Below are positions 42,464 to 51,783 of a stretch of DNA of 64,000 nucleotides, in pieces. A program made the position numbers and the translations under genes. The stretch lies in NCBI RefSeq assembly GCF_018598185.1, contig NZ_JAHESC010000024.1, positions 1-64,000 of the forward strand, given 5' to 3'. A model generated the notes under the pieces. It worked only from the letters and a program-made list of their open reading frames with translations, searched no databases and was not told the DNA's origin. The stretch's first letter is position 1, and the number at the start of each line of letters is the position of its first letter. Source of the stretch: Dawidia soli (lineage in GTDB: Bacteria > Bacteroidota > Bacteroidia > Cytophagales > Cyclobacteriaceae).

Positions 42464-44388
42464 CCGCGAACAGTCAACTACAACAGACCCTCGAGCTCAT
42501 TCAATTGGAGCGCCAGGCGGACCTGGAATATTACCGGCAAAAGGTGTTGCTCCGGTCCATCAGCCAGCGCACCAAAGAGGGCACCACGTGGTACCCCCTC
42601 AAGTTTCATCGTCATTACATCGGCACCGGCGAGCGGCTCATTGTAGAAGTAGAGCGCACCAATCACCTCGACCAGCCGCACGCATTCCAGAGCGGCAAGT
42701 CGGTCAGCGTTTTTTCCAATGCCTCGGGCAAACCTGAAAAGCACCATGTAAACGGAGTGGTCAACTTCGTGCGCGACAACCTCATGACCATCACCCTCAA
42801 CAGCGACGACATCCCCGAATGGATCGAAGACGGGCTGCTGGGTGTGGACGTCATGTTCGACGAGATGAGCTACCGCGAGATGGAGTTCGCCTTACGGGAG
42901 GTGATGAAAGCCGAAGACAACCGCATTGCCTGGCTGCGCGAGGTGTTACTCAGCGACAAGCCCGCCGGCACGCGCCCCCTACCCGCCACGGCCCTCGCCA
43001 CGATCGAAGCACCTCTCAACGACAGCCAGCGCGACGCCCTGCACACGGTACTGGCCGCCACCGACGTGGCCTTTGTACACGGGCCGCCCGGCACGGGCAA
43101 AACAACGACCCTGGTACAGGCCATCGTCGCCACGATCAAAGAAGAAAAACAAGTACTGGTCTGCGCCCCCAGCAACGCCGCCGTCGACCTGCTGGCCGAC
43201 AAGCTCGACCAGCAGGGCCTCAGTGTATTGCGCATCGGCCACCCGGCCCGTGTTACCGAGCAGTCGCTGAGCAAAACGCTCGATGCGCGCATCGCCGCAC
43301 ACAGCCAGTACAGCGACCTGCGCGAGCTGCGCAAACGCATGGAGCAGGTGCGGGGCAAAGCGCTGAAGTTCAAACGCCACTTCGGCCACCACGAACGCGA
43401 AGAGCGCCGCATGCTTTTACAGGAGGCCAAGCTGCTCAAAGCCGACGCCGACCTGCTGGAGTTCTATATAGTCAACGACCTGCTGCAAAACAGCGACGCG
43501 ATCTGTTGCACGCTGGTGGGCTCGTCACACCCTACGCTGCGCGGCAAACGGTTTCAGACGGTCTTTATCGACGAGGCGGGCCAGTCGCTGGAGCCGGCCT
43601 GCTGGATCCCCCTGCTGCGCGCACAACGCGCGATCTTTGCCGGCGACCACTTGCAGCTGCCGCCCACGATCAAGTCGGCCGAAGCCGCCAAACGCGGACT
43701 GGCCCGGACATTGTTTGAAAAAGGCATTGCCCGTCACCCGCGGCAAACGTCGATGCTGACGGTGCAGTACCGCATGCACGAAGACATCATGCAGTTCCCG
43801 TCGCGGTATTTTTACCACGACGAGCTGGTCGCCCATGCGTCGGTGCGCCATGCGCTGCTGCGCCCCAACCAGGCACCGGTACTTTTTATCGATACGGCCG
43901 GCTGCGGATATACCGAGAAGCAGGACCCCGAAACATTAAGCCGGTCCAACGAAGAGGAGGCACAGCTGCTGATCCGCCAGGTAGAGCAGCTGGCGGAAGA
44001 AGTGGGCGCGGAAGAATGGGTGAATGAAAAGATCACCCTGGGCATTATTACACCCTACCGGGCACAGGTAGATTACCTGGTCAAGCTGGCGGAAGCCTCC
44101 ACAGTATTGCAGCCGTTGTACGGGTTGATCTCCATCAACACCGTCGATGCGTTCCAGGGGCAGGAGCGCGACGTGATCGCGATCAGCTTTGTGCGCAGCA
44201 ACGAAAAAAGCGAGGTGGGCTTCCTGGGCGACATTCGCCGCACCAACGTGGCCATGACCCGTGCGCGCCGCAAGCTGATGATGATCGGCGACTCGGCCAC
44301 GCTGGGCGCGCACCCGTTCTACTCGGAGCTGATCGACTTTGTGCAGGGCAAGGAATACTATAAAAGTGCGTTTGAGATCTTGTATTGA
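42460..44388 (+). CDS. UPF1/IGHMBP2-like superfamily 1 helicase
   Basis: A 642-residue helicase. An N-terminal beta-domain (YIGTGERLIVEVERTNHLDQPHAFQSGKSVSVF) resembles the 1B/stalk region of UPF1-like enzymes. Motifs: Walker A GPPGTGKTTTLVQAI (from Gly208), Ia CAPSNAAVDLLADKL, II FIDEAGQSLEPACW, III AGDHLQLPPTIKS, IV TVQYRMHEDIMQFPS, V NTVDAFQGQERDVIAISFVRSN, VI NVAMTRARRKLMMIGD. All residues for ATP hydrolysis are there. It starts inside the patatin stop (ATGA overlap) and its own stop touches the glycosylase start (TGATG). Confidence 0.93.
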   Translation: MTANSQLQQTLELIQLERQADLEYYRQKVLLRSISQRTKEGTTWYPLKFHRHYIGTGERLIVEVERTNHLDQPHAFQSGKSVSVFSNASGKPEKHHVNGVVNFVRDNLMTITLNSDDIPEWIEDGLLGVDVMFDEMSYREMEFALREVMKAEDNRIAWLREVLLSDKPAGTRPLPATALATIEAPLNDSQRDALHTVLAATDVAFVHGPPGTGKTTTLVQAIVATIKEEKQVLVCAPSNAAVDLLADKLDQQGLSVLRIGHPARVTEQSLSKTLDARIAAHSQYSDLRELRKRMEQVRGKALKFKRHFGHHEREERRMLLQEAKLLKADADLLEFYIVNDLLQNSDAICCTLVGSSHPTLRGKRFQTVFIDEAGQSLEPACWIPLLRAQRAIFAGDHLQLPPTIKSAEAAKRGLARTLFEKGIARHPRQTSMLTVQYRMHEDIMQFPSRYFYHDELVAHASVRHALLRPNQAPVLFIDTAGCGYTEKQDPETLSRSNEEEAQLLIRQVEQLAEEVGAEEWVNEKITLGIITPYRAQVDYLVKLAEASTVLQPLYGLISINTVDAFQGQERDVIAISFVRSNEKSEVGFLGDIRRTNVAMTRARRKLMMIGDSATLGAHPFYSELIDFVQGKEYYKSAFEILY

Positions 44389-45053
44389 TGATGTCGTTTG
44401 CCGATAACATTCTCGCCTTCTACCGTTCGCTGGCGCTGCCCGGGCTGCCCCAGGGCGTCGAAGCCATGAACCCCTACCAGGATGCTACCGCCTATGCGCT
44501 GAGCGAGCAGTTCTATCGCATGTTCTATAGTGACGATAAACCGCGCCGCATCATCATGGGCATCAACCCGGGGCGCTTTGGCGGCGGACTTACCGGCGTG
44601 CCCTTCACCGACCCGCTCAAGCTGGAACAACGGTTTGGGATCAAAAACGATCTGAAAAAGAAAGTAGAGCTCTCGGCGGATTTTATCTATACCATGATCG
44701 ATGCCTACGGCGGCCCAAAAAAATTCTACAGCCGCTATTACATCAACTCGGTCAGTCCGCTGGGGTTTGTCAAAGACGGCAAGAATCTCAACTATTACGA
44801 CATACGCGAATTACAAGAGGCGATCGAGCCCTTCGTGGTCGACAGCATCCACCGGCAGCTGGCCTTTGGCATCGACCGCAAGGCCGCCTACTGCCTGGGC
44901 GAGGGCAAGAACTTCGAGTACCTCGACAAGCTCAACCGTAAGCATGGATTTTTTAAAGAGGTGATCCCGCTGTCGCACCCGCGGTTCATCATGCAATACA
45001 AGCGAAAACACATACCGGCATACGTGGCCGACTACCTTAAAAAGCTGAAGTAG
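44388..45053 (+). CDS. SMUG2-type uracil-DNA glycosylase family protein (DUF4918)
   Basis: A 221-residue protein of the uracil-DNA glycosylase fold. The first active-site loop is RRIIMGINPGRFGGGLTGVPFTDPLKL and the second is VIPLSHPRFIMQYKRKHIPAYVADYLKKL, the SMUG2/DUF4918 pattern. YYINSVSPLGFVKDGKNLNYYD lies between. It may remove uracil or a damaged base from DNA. ATG 44388 overlaps the helicase stop by one base; the upstream TTG at 44385 is less likely. Third gene of the patatin-helicase operon. Confidence 0.88.
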   Translation: MMSFADNILAFYRSLALPGLPQGVEAMNPYQDATAYALSEQFYRMFYSDDKPRRIIMGINPGRFGGGLTGVPFTDPLKLEQRFGIKNDLKKKVELSADFIYTMIDAYGGPKKFYSRYYINSVSPLGFVKDGKNLNYYDIRELQEAIEPFVVDSIHRQLAFGIDRKAAYCLGEGKNFEYLDKLNRKHGFFKEVIPLSHPRFIMQYKRKHIPAYVADYLKKLK

Positions 45054-45266
45054 CCGGCGGCGGACAGGCTGCCCGGGGTGACCGCCTCCGGACGCCCCCG
45101 TCCAGTTTTGACACTATTCAGGGTGCATAAGCCGACAAAATCGCGTAAAACGGCCTCTTTGCGCATGGCACTGATCTTGAACAGCAGATTATCATAGAGG
45201 ATGGCCGCGGCGGTAAACCCGGTTGAATCGCTCCGAAGCGAATAAATAAATCTTCCCCGACTATAT

Positions 45267-47675
45267 ATGCTCCAGAACTATATCAAAATCGCGATCCGTT
45301 CCCTGTTGAAATTCAAAGGGTATACGGCCATTAATTTACTGGGCCTCGCCCTGGGCCTCACGGCGGGCATCCTCATCCTGCTGTACGTACTCGACGAAGT
45401 TTCGTATGACAAATTCCATGCAAACCTCGATCGCCTCTACCGGGTGGAGACATCCTTCGCCACCACCGAGAGCGTCAACAAAAAATCCTATGATGCGAAC
45501 GGCTGGCCGATCGGGGCAAAGCTAAGGGATTACCCGGAAGTGGAGTCCGTGGTATATGCCAAAGACGCTTCGGGCCTGCTGATCCTCCACGACAACCAGC
45601 AGATCCGGCAAAAGATGTACTTCGCGTCACCGGAGTTCTTTCACATCTTTTCCTTTCCCCTGGTCAAGGGCGATCCCCAACGGGCGCTGGAAGCACCCTA
45701 TACCATCGTCATCAGCGAGACCATGGAAAGGAAATACTTTCCGGGGGGCGATGCGCTGAACAAAACACTGACACTGGCCGACTCGCTCACATTCGCGGTG
45801 ACCGGCATCATGAAAGACCTCCCGGGTAATTCGCACCTGCAGGCCGATATGATCCTGTCGTTTGCGACGTACCCGCTGCTGAACAGCCAGTTTTCGTACG
45901 AAGAGGGCTGGGGCAACATCAACGTCAGAAATTATCTGTTGCTCAAACCCGGCGTGGATATCGAAGCGTTTCAACAAAAGACTGCCGGCATGTACCAGGA
46001 GCATGCGGGAGAAGAGTTTAAACATTGGGGCATTACCGCCAGCGTGCTGTTCCAGCCGCTGCGCACGCTATACCTCACCTCGCACAGCAACGGCATGGGG
46101 CCGCTGGGCAGCCTCGACCGGCTTTACCTGGTATCGGGCATCGCCGTGTTTGTCATTCTGCTGGCCTGCATCAACTTCATCAACCTGACCACGGCACGGT
46201 CGGTATACCGCGCCAAAGAAGCCGGGCTGCGCAAAGTGGTCGGCTCTACACGCTACACTCTGATATTTCAATTCCTCAGCGAATCGCTGCTGCTCACCTG
46301 CTGCGCATTGTTGGTCGCGCTCATGCTGACTACCGCCATCCTGCCGGCCTTCAACCTGCTGCTCGACAAACAGTATACCCTTACCGCGCTCACCTCGCCG
46401 GCGGTGCTGTTCAGCATTGCCCTGCTGGTAGTCGTGGTCGCGGTGCTGTCGGGCTATTATCCGGCGCTCGTCCTGTCGGGCCTGCGCCCGGCAGACGTGT
46501 TGAAAGGTAAAATGCAATACTCGGTACGCGGCGTACAGCTGCGGCGGTCGCTGGTGGTATTTCAGTTTGTGATCTCCGTCGCGCTCGTGCTGGGCACGCT
46601 CATTGTCATGAACCAGTTGCGCTACATGCAGGAGCAGTCGCTGGGCTTTACCACCGAAGAGGTGCTGGTCATCGATGCCAGCGTGGTGCGCACGGCAAAC
46701 CGCGACGTGTTCCAGACCTTTGGCGACAAGCTTCGCGCGCAGGCCGCGGTAAGCCAGGTGAGCTTTGCCAACGCACTGCCCGGACGGCGCGGTTGGGCCG
46801 GCCAGGTAGCCTGGGCCGCCGAGGGCCGGAGTGAAGATGCCGTCACCGTAGAATATATTGCCGTAGACGAGCACTATGCCGACGCGCTGGAACTGCAGGT
46901 GATCGCGGGGCATTATTTCGACCTGAAGCGCACGGCGGCACTCAAAGACGGCCTCGTCCTGAACGAACGCGCCGTCGCCATGTTCGGCTGGGCCTCGCCG
47001 GCAGATGCGCTCGGCAAACGCATCGCTTCCCCTTCGGGCTATCCGGCGGGCGAAGTGGTGGGCGTCGTGCGGGACTATCACCAGGCCGGGCTTCAGCAAG
47101 CCATCGGCCCGATCGTGATGGACTACAACCCGCAGGCCAGCGACCTCTACGCGGTCCGTTTCCAGTCGAAAGACGCTTCGCCGCTCACGGCCTCCATCCA
47201 TACCCTGTGGAATGAGCACTTCCCCGGACACGCCTTTCACTATTCCTTCCTGCACGAAAGCTTCGAGCGCCAATACGAGTCGGAGCAACGCCTGGCCCAG
47301 GTGTTCGGGTTGTTCTCGGGCGTGACCGTGTTGATCGCCGTGACGGGCCTGCTCGGCCTGGTTTCGTTCATGGTCGTGTCGCGCACCAAAGAGATCGGCG
47401 TACGCAAGGTGCTGGGCGCGGGCGTCTGGAACATCACGCGCCTGCTCTCGCGCGAGTTCCTGGGGCTGGTGCTGCTGGCCAACGTTATTGCCATACCTGT
47501 CGTGTGGTTCCTCGGGCTACGGTGGCTGGAAAGCTTTGCTACGCGTGTGCCCCTGCACCCCGGCATTTTTGTGCTGACGCTCGTGATCGTGGCGGGCATC
47601 ACTGTGGTCACCATCAGCTTCCAGACCATCCGCGCGGCATTGTCAAACCCGGTGGATGCGCTGCGGCATGAATAA
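45267..47675 (+). CDS. FtsX/MacB-type ABC permease, orphan, copy 1
   Basis: An 802-residue permease typical of Bacteroidota: one MacB_PCD periplasmic domain after helix 1 (MLQNYIKIAIRSLLKFKGYTAINLLGLALGLTAGILILLYVLDEVSYDKFH), a three-helix FtsX block (ACINFINLTTARSVYRAKEAGLRKVVGSTR, LLVVVVAVLSGYYPALVLSGLRPADVLKG), a second periplasmic domain and a second FtsX block (LGLVSFMVVSRTKEIGVRKVLGAGVWNITRLL). No ATPase is beside it, so an unlinked one must serve. These systems are linked to lipoprotein, antibiotic or peptide export or to mechanotransmission; none is proven here. Similar to the next gene. Confidence 0.9.
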   Translation: MLQNYIKIAIRSLLKFKGYTAINLLGLALGLTAGILILLYVLDEVSYDKFHANLDRLYRVETSFATTESVNKKSYDANGWPIGAKLRDYPEVESVVYAKDASGLLILHDNQQIRQKMYFASPEFFHIFSFPLVKGDPQRALEAPYTIVISETMERKYFPGGDALNKTLTLADSLTFAVTGIMKDLPGNSHLQADMILSFATYPLLNSQFSYEEGWGNINVRNYLLLKPGVDIEAFQQKTAGMYQEHAGEEFKHWGITASVLFQPLRTLYLTSHSNGMGPLGSLDRLYLVSGIAVFVILLACINFINLTTARSVYRAKEAGLRKVVGSTRYTLIFQFLSESLLLTCCALLVALMLTTAILPAFNLLLDKQYTLTALTSPAVLFSIALLVVVVAVLSGYYPALVLSGLRPADVLKGKMQYSVRGVQLRRSLVVFQFVISVALVLGTLIVMNQLRYMQEQSLGFTTEEVLVIDASVVRTANRDVFQTFGDKLRAQAAVSQVSFANALPGRRGWAGQVAWAAEGRSEDAVTVEYIAVDEHYADALELQVIAGHYFDLKRTAALKDGLVLNERAVAMFGWASPADALGKRIASPSGYPAGEVVGVVRDYHQAGLQQAIGPIVMDYNPQASDLYAVRFQSKDASPLTASIHTLWNEHFPGHAFHYSFLHESFERQYESEQRLAQVFGLFSGVTVLIAVTGLLGLVSFMVVSRTKEIGVRKVLGAGVWNITRLLSREFLGLVLLANVIAIPVVWFLGLRWLESFATRVPLHPGIFVLTLVIVAGITVVTISFQTIRAALSNPVDALRHE

Positions 47676-47711
47676 CGCTCTGTATTGTAACCCCTAAACT
47701 TTAGTACGTAT

Positions 47712-50072
47712 ATGTTCTTTCACAACATCCGCCTGGCGCTCCGCAATCTTTTTCGCGACCGGGTGTACGCCGGCATCAACGTCGCCGGCCTGGCCTTGGG
47801 CATTGCCGCATCGGTATTGATGCTGCTCTGGGTTCAGGACGAGCTCAGCTTCGACCGCTTCCACCACAACGGCCCGAATATTTACCACGTCAACGCCAAC
47901 TTTATCAACAGCGGCAACAAGATGACCTGGGAAACAACCCCCGGCCCGATCGGTACGCGGGGCAAACAGGAGATCCCCGCCGTACACGAGGTCGTGCGCC
48001 TGAACCGCGACTGGAACGCCGTACTGTTCAACTATAACGGTCGCGAGATCCTCCACGAACGGGGTATGTATGTAGACGAGCATTTTTTTACCGTGTTCGA
48101 TTTCCCGCTGCTCAAAGGCAATCCGCAGAAACCCTTCCCTACCACACAGTCCATGGTACTGACAGAATCGATGGCGAAGAAACTGTTTGGCGATGAAGAG
48201 CCGCTCGGCAAAACGGTGCGCCTGGACGACAAAGACGAATTTACGGTCAGCGGCATCGTCGCCGATTTTCCGGCAAACTCTACTATTCAGACTTCCGTGC
48301 TGTACCCGTTCGCCCGCCTGGTCGAGCATTACCAGCCCAACGACTACTGGAAATCGCTGGAGACCGACTGGGGCAACTATCACTACCAGACCTACCTGTT
48401 GCTCGACCCGGGCGCGTCGCCGGCCAAAGTAGGCGAACAGCTTACCAGCATCCACCAGAAGGCACAAGACGGCGCGAACGTGCACTATACCCTGCAGCCC
48501 CTCACACAACTCCACCTCTACAGCCGCGACGGCCAGGAAGCGGGCATGCAGACGGTCAGGATCTTTTCGCTTACGGCCATTGCCATCCTCCTCATCGCCT
48601 GCATCAACTATGTAAACCTGGCCACGGCCCGGTCTACCAAGCGCGCCAAGGAAGTGGGCGTACGCAAGACGACCGGCGCAGACCGCGGTCGCCTGGTGGG
48701 CCAGTTCCTGACAGAGTCGGCGGTCATGTCGATCCTCGCGGTGGCCCTGGCATTTTTTGTGATGCAGCTGGCCATACCGTTTTACAATACACTGTCGGGT
48801 AAAGAGCTGTCGGTGCGGCTGGACAACCCGCAGGTCACCATGCTCACAGGCAGTGTATTGGTGCTTACCTGGCTGGTCTCGGGCTTTTACCCGGCCTGGG
48901 TCCTGTCGGCGTTTAAACCCATCGACGTGATCCGCGGCAAGCTCGCCATCAGCGGCGGCAATTCCACCTTCCGCCAGGTGCTGGTGGTCACGCAGTTTAC
49001 GCTGTCGGCGATCATCATCATCGGCACGCTGGTGGTCGGCAACCAGCTGCGCTATATCCGCACAAAATCACTCGGCTTTAACAAAGAGAACGTCTTTACG
49101 TTCGCCCTGGGCGGCGATATGTTTAAGAACATCGACGGTGTGCGCAACGAGCTGAAGCAAGACCCTTCCATTACCGCCGTATCGTTCGCCAATCAGAACC
49201 TCATGTCGATCGGCGCCTCCACAGGCGATACCGACTGGGAAGGCAAAGCACCCGACCAGGGCTTTATCATACACCCCATGGGCGTGGACGAAACGTTCTT
49301 TAAGACGCTCAACCTCGAGCTGGTACAAGGCCGCGGCTTCACCGGCTCGCCGGCCGATACGGCGCACATCATTCTCAACGAAACAACGGTGAAGAATGCA
49401 GGTATTAAGGATCCCATCGGCAAGTCCTTTACCTTGTGGGATACGAAGGCGACGATCATCGGCGTGGTCAAAGACTTTCACCACAGCTCCATCCGCAACA
49501 AGATCGAGCCCACCGCCTTCTTTCATACCAACAGCTGGGTGTGGCTGGTCTATGTAAAAGCGAACGACCCCGCGCGCGCCGTGGCCACCGCCGAAAAGCT
49601 CTGGAAGAAGTATAATACCAAGTATCCCTTCAACTATTCGTTTATGGATGCGGAGTTTGACAAGATGTACCGCAACGAAGCCCGCATGGAGAAATTATTC
49701 TATGCGTTCTCGATCATCGCCATCTGCATTTCGTGTCTGGGGTTGTTCGGCCTGGTAACGTTCACCGCCTCGCAGCGCATCAAAGAGATCAGCATCCGCA
49801 AAGTATTGGGAGCTTCCGTACAGCAGATCGTCACGTTGCTTTCCCGCGACTTCATCCGGCTCATCCTCATCGCCTTTGTGCTGGCCGCGCCCGTGTCGTG
49901 GTACGCCATGGACCGCTGGCTGGCCAACTTTGCGTATCACACCGAGGTGTCGTGGCAGGTCTTTGTGTTCACGGGCGTGGCCGTGCTGACGTTGGCGTTC
50001 CTGACGATGAGCGTACAAGTAATCCGCGCCGCGCTGAGCAATCCGGCCAATTCGTTGCGGAATAACGAATAG
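47712..50072 (+). CDS. FtsX/MacB-type ABC permease, orphan, copy 2
   Basis: A 786-residue paralog of the preceding permease, 36 bp downstream on the same strand. It starts MFFHNIRLALRNLFRDRVYAGINVAGLALGIAASVLMLLWVQDELSFDRFH and has the same two-block design (ACINYVNLATARSTKRAKEVGVRKTTGADRGRLVGQFL and CISCLGLFGLVTFTASQRIKEISIRKVLGASVQQIVTLLSRDF). Ends PANSLRNNE. The two may form a heterodimer or be independent. No ATP-binding gene is nearby. A strong hairpin at 50089-50127 follows. Confidence 0.9.
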   Translation: MFFHNIRLALRNLFRDRVYAGINVAGLALGIAASVLMLLWVQDELSFDRFHHNGPNIYHVNANFINSGNKMTWETTPGPIGTRGKQEIPAVHEVVRLNRDWNAVLFNYNGREILHERGMYVDEHFFTVFDFPLLKGNPQKPFPTTQSMVLTESMAKKLFGDEEPLGKTVRLDDKDEFTVSGIVADFPANSTIQTSVLYPFARLVEHYQPNDYWKSLETDWGNYHYQTYLLLDPGASPAKVGEQLTSIHQKAQDGANVHYTLQPLTQLHLYSRDGQEAGMQTVRIFSLTAIAILLIACINYVNLATARSTKRAKEVGVRKTTGADRGRLVGQFLTESAVMSILAVALAFFVMQLAIPFYNTLSGKELSVRLDNPQVTMLTGSVLVLTWLVSGFYPAWVLSAFKPIDVIRGKLAISGGNSTFRQVLVVTQFTLSAIIIIGTLVVGNQLRYIRTKSLGFNKENVFTFALGGDMFKNIDGVRNELKQDPSITAVSFANQNLMSIGASTGDTDWEGKAPDQGFIIHPMGVDETFFKTLNLELVQGRGFTGSPADTAHIILNETTVKNAGIKDPIGKSFTLWDTKATIIGVVKDFHHSSIRNKIEPTAFFHTNSWVWLVYVKANDPARAVATAEKLWKKYNTKYPFNYSFMDAEFDKMYRNEARMEKLFYAFSIIAICISCLGLFGLVTFTASQRIKEISIRKVLGASVQQIVTLLSRDFIRLILIAFVLAAPVSWYAMDRWLANFAYHTEVSWQVFVFTGVAVLTLAFLTMSVQVIRAALSNPANSLRNNE

Positions 50073-50088
50073 GAAATACACATCCTTT

Positions 50089-50130
50089 CCGCCGCCGGTA
50101 TAAACCCCAGGTTTGTGCCGGCGGCGGTTT
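50089..50130 (+). terminator. Long-stem hairpin after the permease pair
   Basis: An 18-bp stem (50089-50106 with 50110-50127) with two G:T pairs and a 3-nt loop, followed by TTT. It lies 16 bp after the permease stop. The U tail is short, so it may also be an mRNA-stabilising hairpin. Confidence 0.65.
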
Positions 50131-50178
50131 GCGTTCGGGGGGTGAATGTCGTTACTTCGGGGCTTCATCCTGTTCACC

Positions 50179-51705
50179 ATGAAACGCACCGACCACATCC
50201 TGGCTTTTACCACTACGCTCCTGCGGGCGTCTGACGCAGACGTTGAGCGTCTGCTCGCCACCATGGAGAAGATCTACTCCCTGCACCAGGCGCGTAAGCC
50301 GGGGGCCGTATCGCTCGGCGCCGAGCAGGGTGACACCGAAGAGACGTTCGCTCCGTGGCTGCGTCGCTTGCGTAGCGAGCAGATCCAGGAGGTGCACGTG
50401 TCCTATCACGCCTTCGACGAACGCGACGACATGCCCGCGCACATGGCCGCGGCCTTTGCGGGGATCCCCGACCTGCTGCTGCGCGTCCGGACGGCACGTC
50501 AAACGGCAGCCTATGCGCTGAACACCTATTTTTGTCCGCAATACGCGCTCACCCCACAGCAGTTCATTACCCTGCTGAACAGTCAGCCCGACAACGCGCT
50601 TCTCTGGGACCGCGCGGCCGAGCTTATCCTCGAATCCAACGGCATGAATAACCGCAGCGTGTTCGAGCCCGAAGAGACTCCCGAATATTTACTGTCGCCG
50701 GAAGGCCGCCACGTGTTTGAATACCTCGCCCCGGACCTGATCAAAGAGATCCAGATCGAATGCACGGTGCGCGGGCGATCCTTTGTCATCCCCGACGAGC
50801 TGAAAGGGCTCTTTGTGAAATACGACTACTCCTTCTTCGACGAGGACCGCGAGTATGTATACCTCTATCCGCTGGGCGACGTATCGGCACAAGAGATTCT
50901 CGACCTGGTGCACGCACAGCCCTTTGGCATGAAGACGTGGGAGACACTCAACACCACGCTGCAAGAATATGACGATCCGTCGGTCACGATCGTCGCACCC
51001 GACCAGTGGGAGAAGACGCTGCGGGGTATGTCGCGCGAAGACCTCGAGCGCATCGTCCATCCGCTCTGCCGCAGCATCTGTACCCTGTGCGAAGCCGGTG
51101 GACAGAAGCCGGTCATCCCGGCCGCGCTGGCCGACAGCTTTGGCCCGGACGAAGAAGAGCAGAAACGCGCGGCGGCACGATCAAAAGACAAAGACCGCTG
51201 GAACTTGCAGCCCACGCAGGAACCGTGGGAGCACTACGCGTTCCGCCCGGCAGAAAATGCGCCGCCGTTTACACCGGCAACATGGGCCGATACTCAACGG
51301 ACGTTCATCCAGTCGCTGGAAGCGATCCATGCATTTGCCGCGCGGATCCAATCGCCCTTCCAGGAAGCATTCGGGCTGAGCTTGTTTGTGTTGCAGTCGT
51401 CGTTGCCCGCCGGGCGCTATGATGCGGCGCACATGGAGGAAATGGTCGCGCAACTTTCAAAAGCAGGTTTCTCCGAACAGGCCATCGAAAACTTCCACCA
51501 GGCCGCGTGGGTGGGCGAGCTCTGCACGGAGCTGGGCTGGGAACCGGCGCGGATCCACGGCATGCTGGCGGCGAAGTTTGCGGATGTGTTCGGCGGGATG
51601 GGGTCGTGGAACGATCAGTATATTGAAGAGGATCATGACACGTATCAGAAAGTGTCGTCTGAGCTCTTCGAGGCGTTGAAGCGGTATCAGGCTTCGCTGC
51701 TATAA
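50179..51705 (+). CDS. Unrecognised 508-residue protein
   Basis: From ATG 50179 (MKRTDHILAFTTTLLRASDADVERLLATMEKIYSLHQARK), a soluble, mostly helical, acidic protein with no signal peptide or membrane helix. Segments include FDERDDMPAHMAAAFAGIPDLLLRVRTARQTAAYALNTYFCPQYALTPQQFITLLNSQPDNALLW, a mid-region rich in Asp and Glu, and an ending with AFGLSLFVLQSSLPAGRYDAAHMEEMVAQLSKAGFSEQAIENFHQAAWVGEL. No catalytic motif is seen. It lies alone between the permease hairpin and the head-GIN gene. Not identified; do not assume any function. Confidence 0.7.
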   Translation: MKRTDHILAFTTTLLRASDADVERLLATMEKIYSLHQARKPGAVSLGAEQGDTEETFAPWLRRLRSEQIQEVHVSYHAFDERDDMPAHMAAAFAGIPDLLLRVRTARQTAAYALNTYFCPQYALTPQQFITLLNSQPDNALLWDRAAELILESNGMNNRSVFEPEETPEYLLSPEGRHVFEYLAPDLIKEIQIECTVRGRSFVIPDELKGLFVKYDYSFFDEDREYVYLYPLGDVSAQEILDLVHAQPFGMKTWETLNTTLQEYDDPSVTIVAPDQWEKTLRGMSREDLERIVHPLCRSICTLCEAGGQKPVIPAALADSFGPDEEEQKRAAARSKDKDRWNLQPTQEPWEHYAFRPAENAPPFTPATWADTQRTFIQSLEAIHAFAARIQSPFQEAFGLSLFVLQSSLPAGRYDAAHMEEMVAQLSKAGFSEQAIENFHQAAWVGELCTELGWEPARIHGMLAAKFADVFGGMGSWNDQYIEEDHDTYQKVSSELFEALKRYQASLL

Positions 51706-51783
51706 AACTTTTTAAAAATTACCGGAAGGGCGTGGGGGTATGATGCGTGCTGGGTGTCTCAGGACAAACAACGCAATATCCCC

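Noticed and set aside
46068-47288. Minus-strand frame of 406 codons
   Set aside because: Antisense to a well-defined FtsX-type permease; no recognisable motif.
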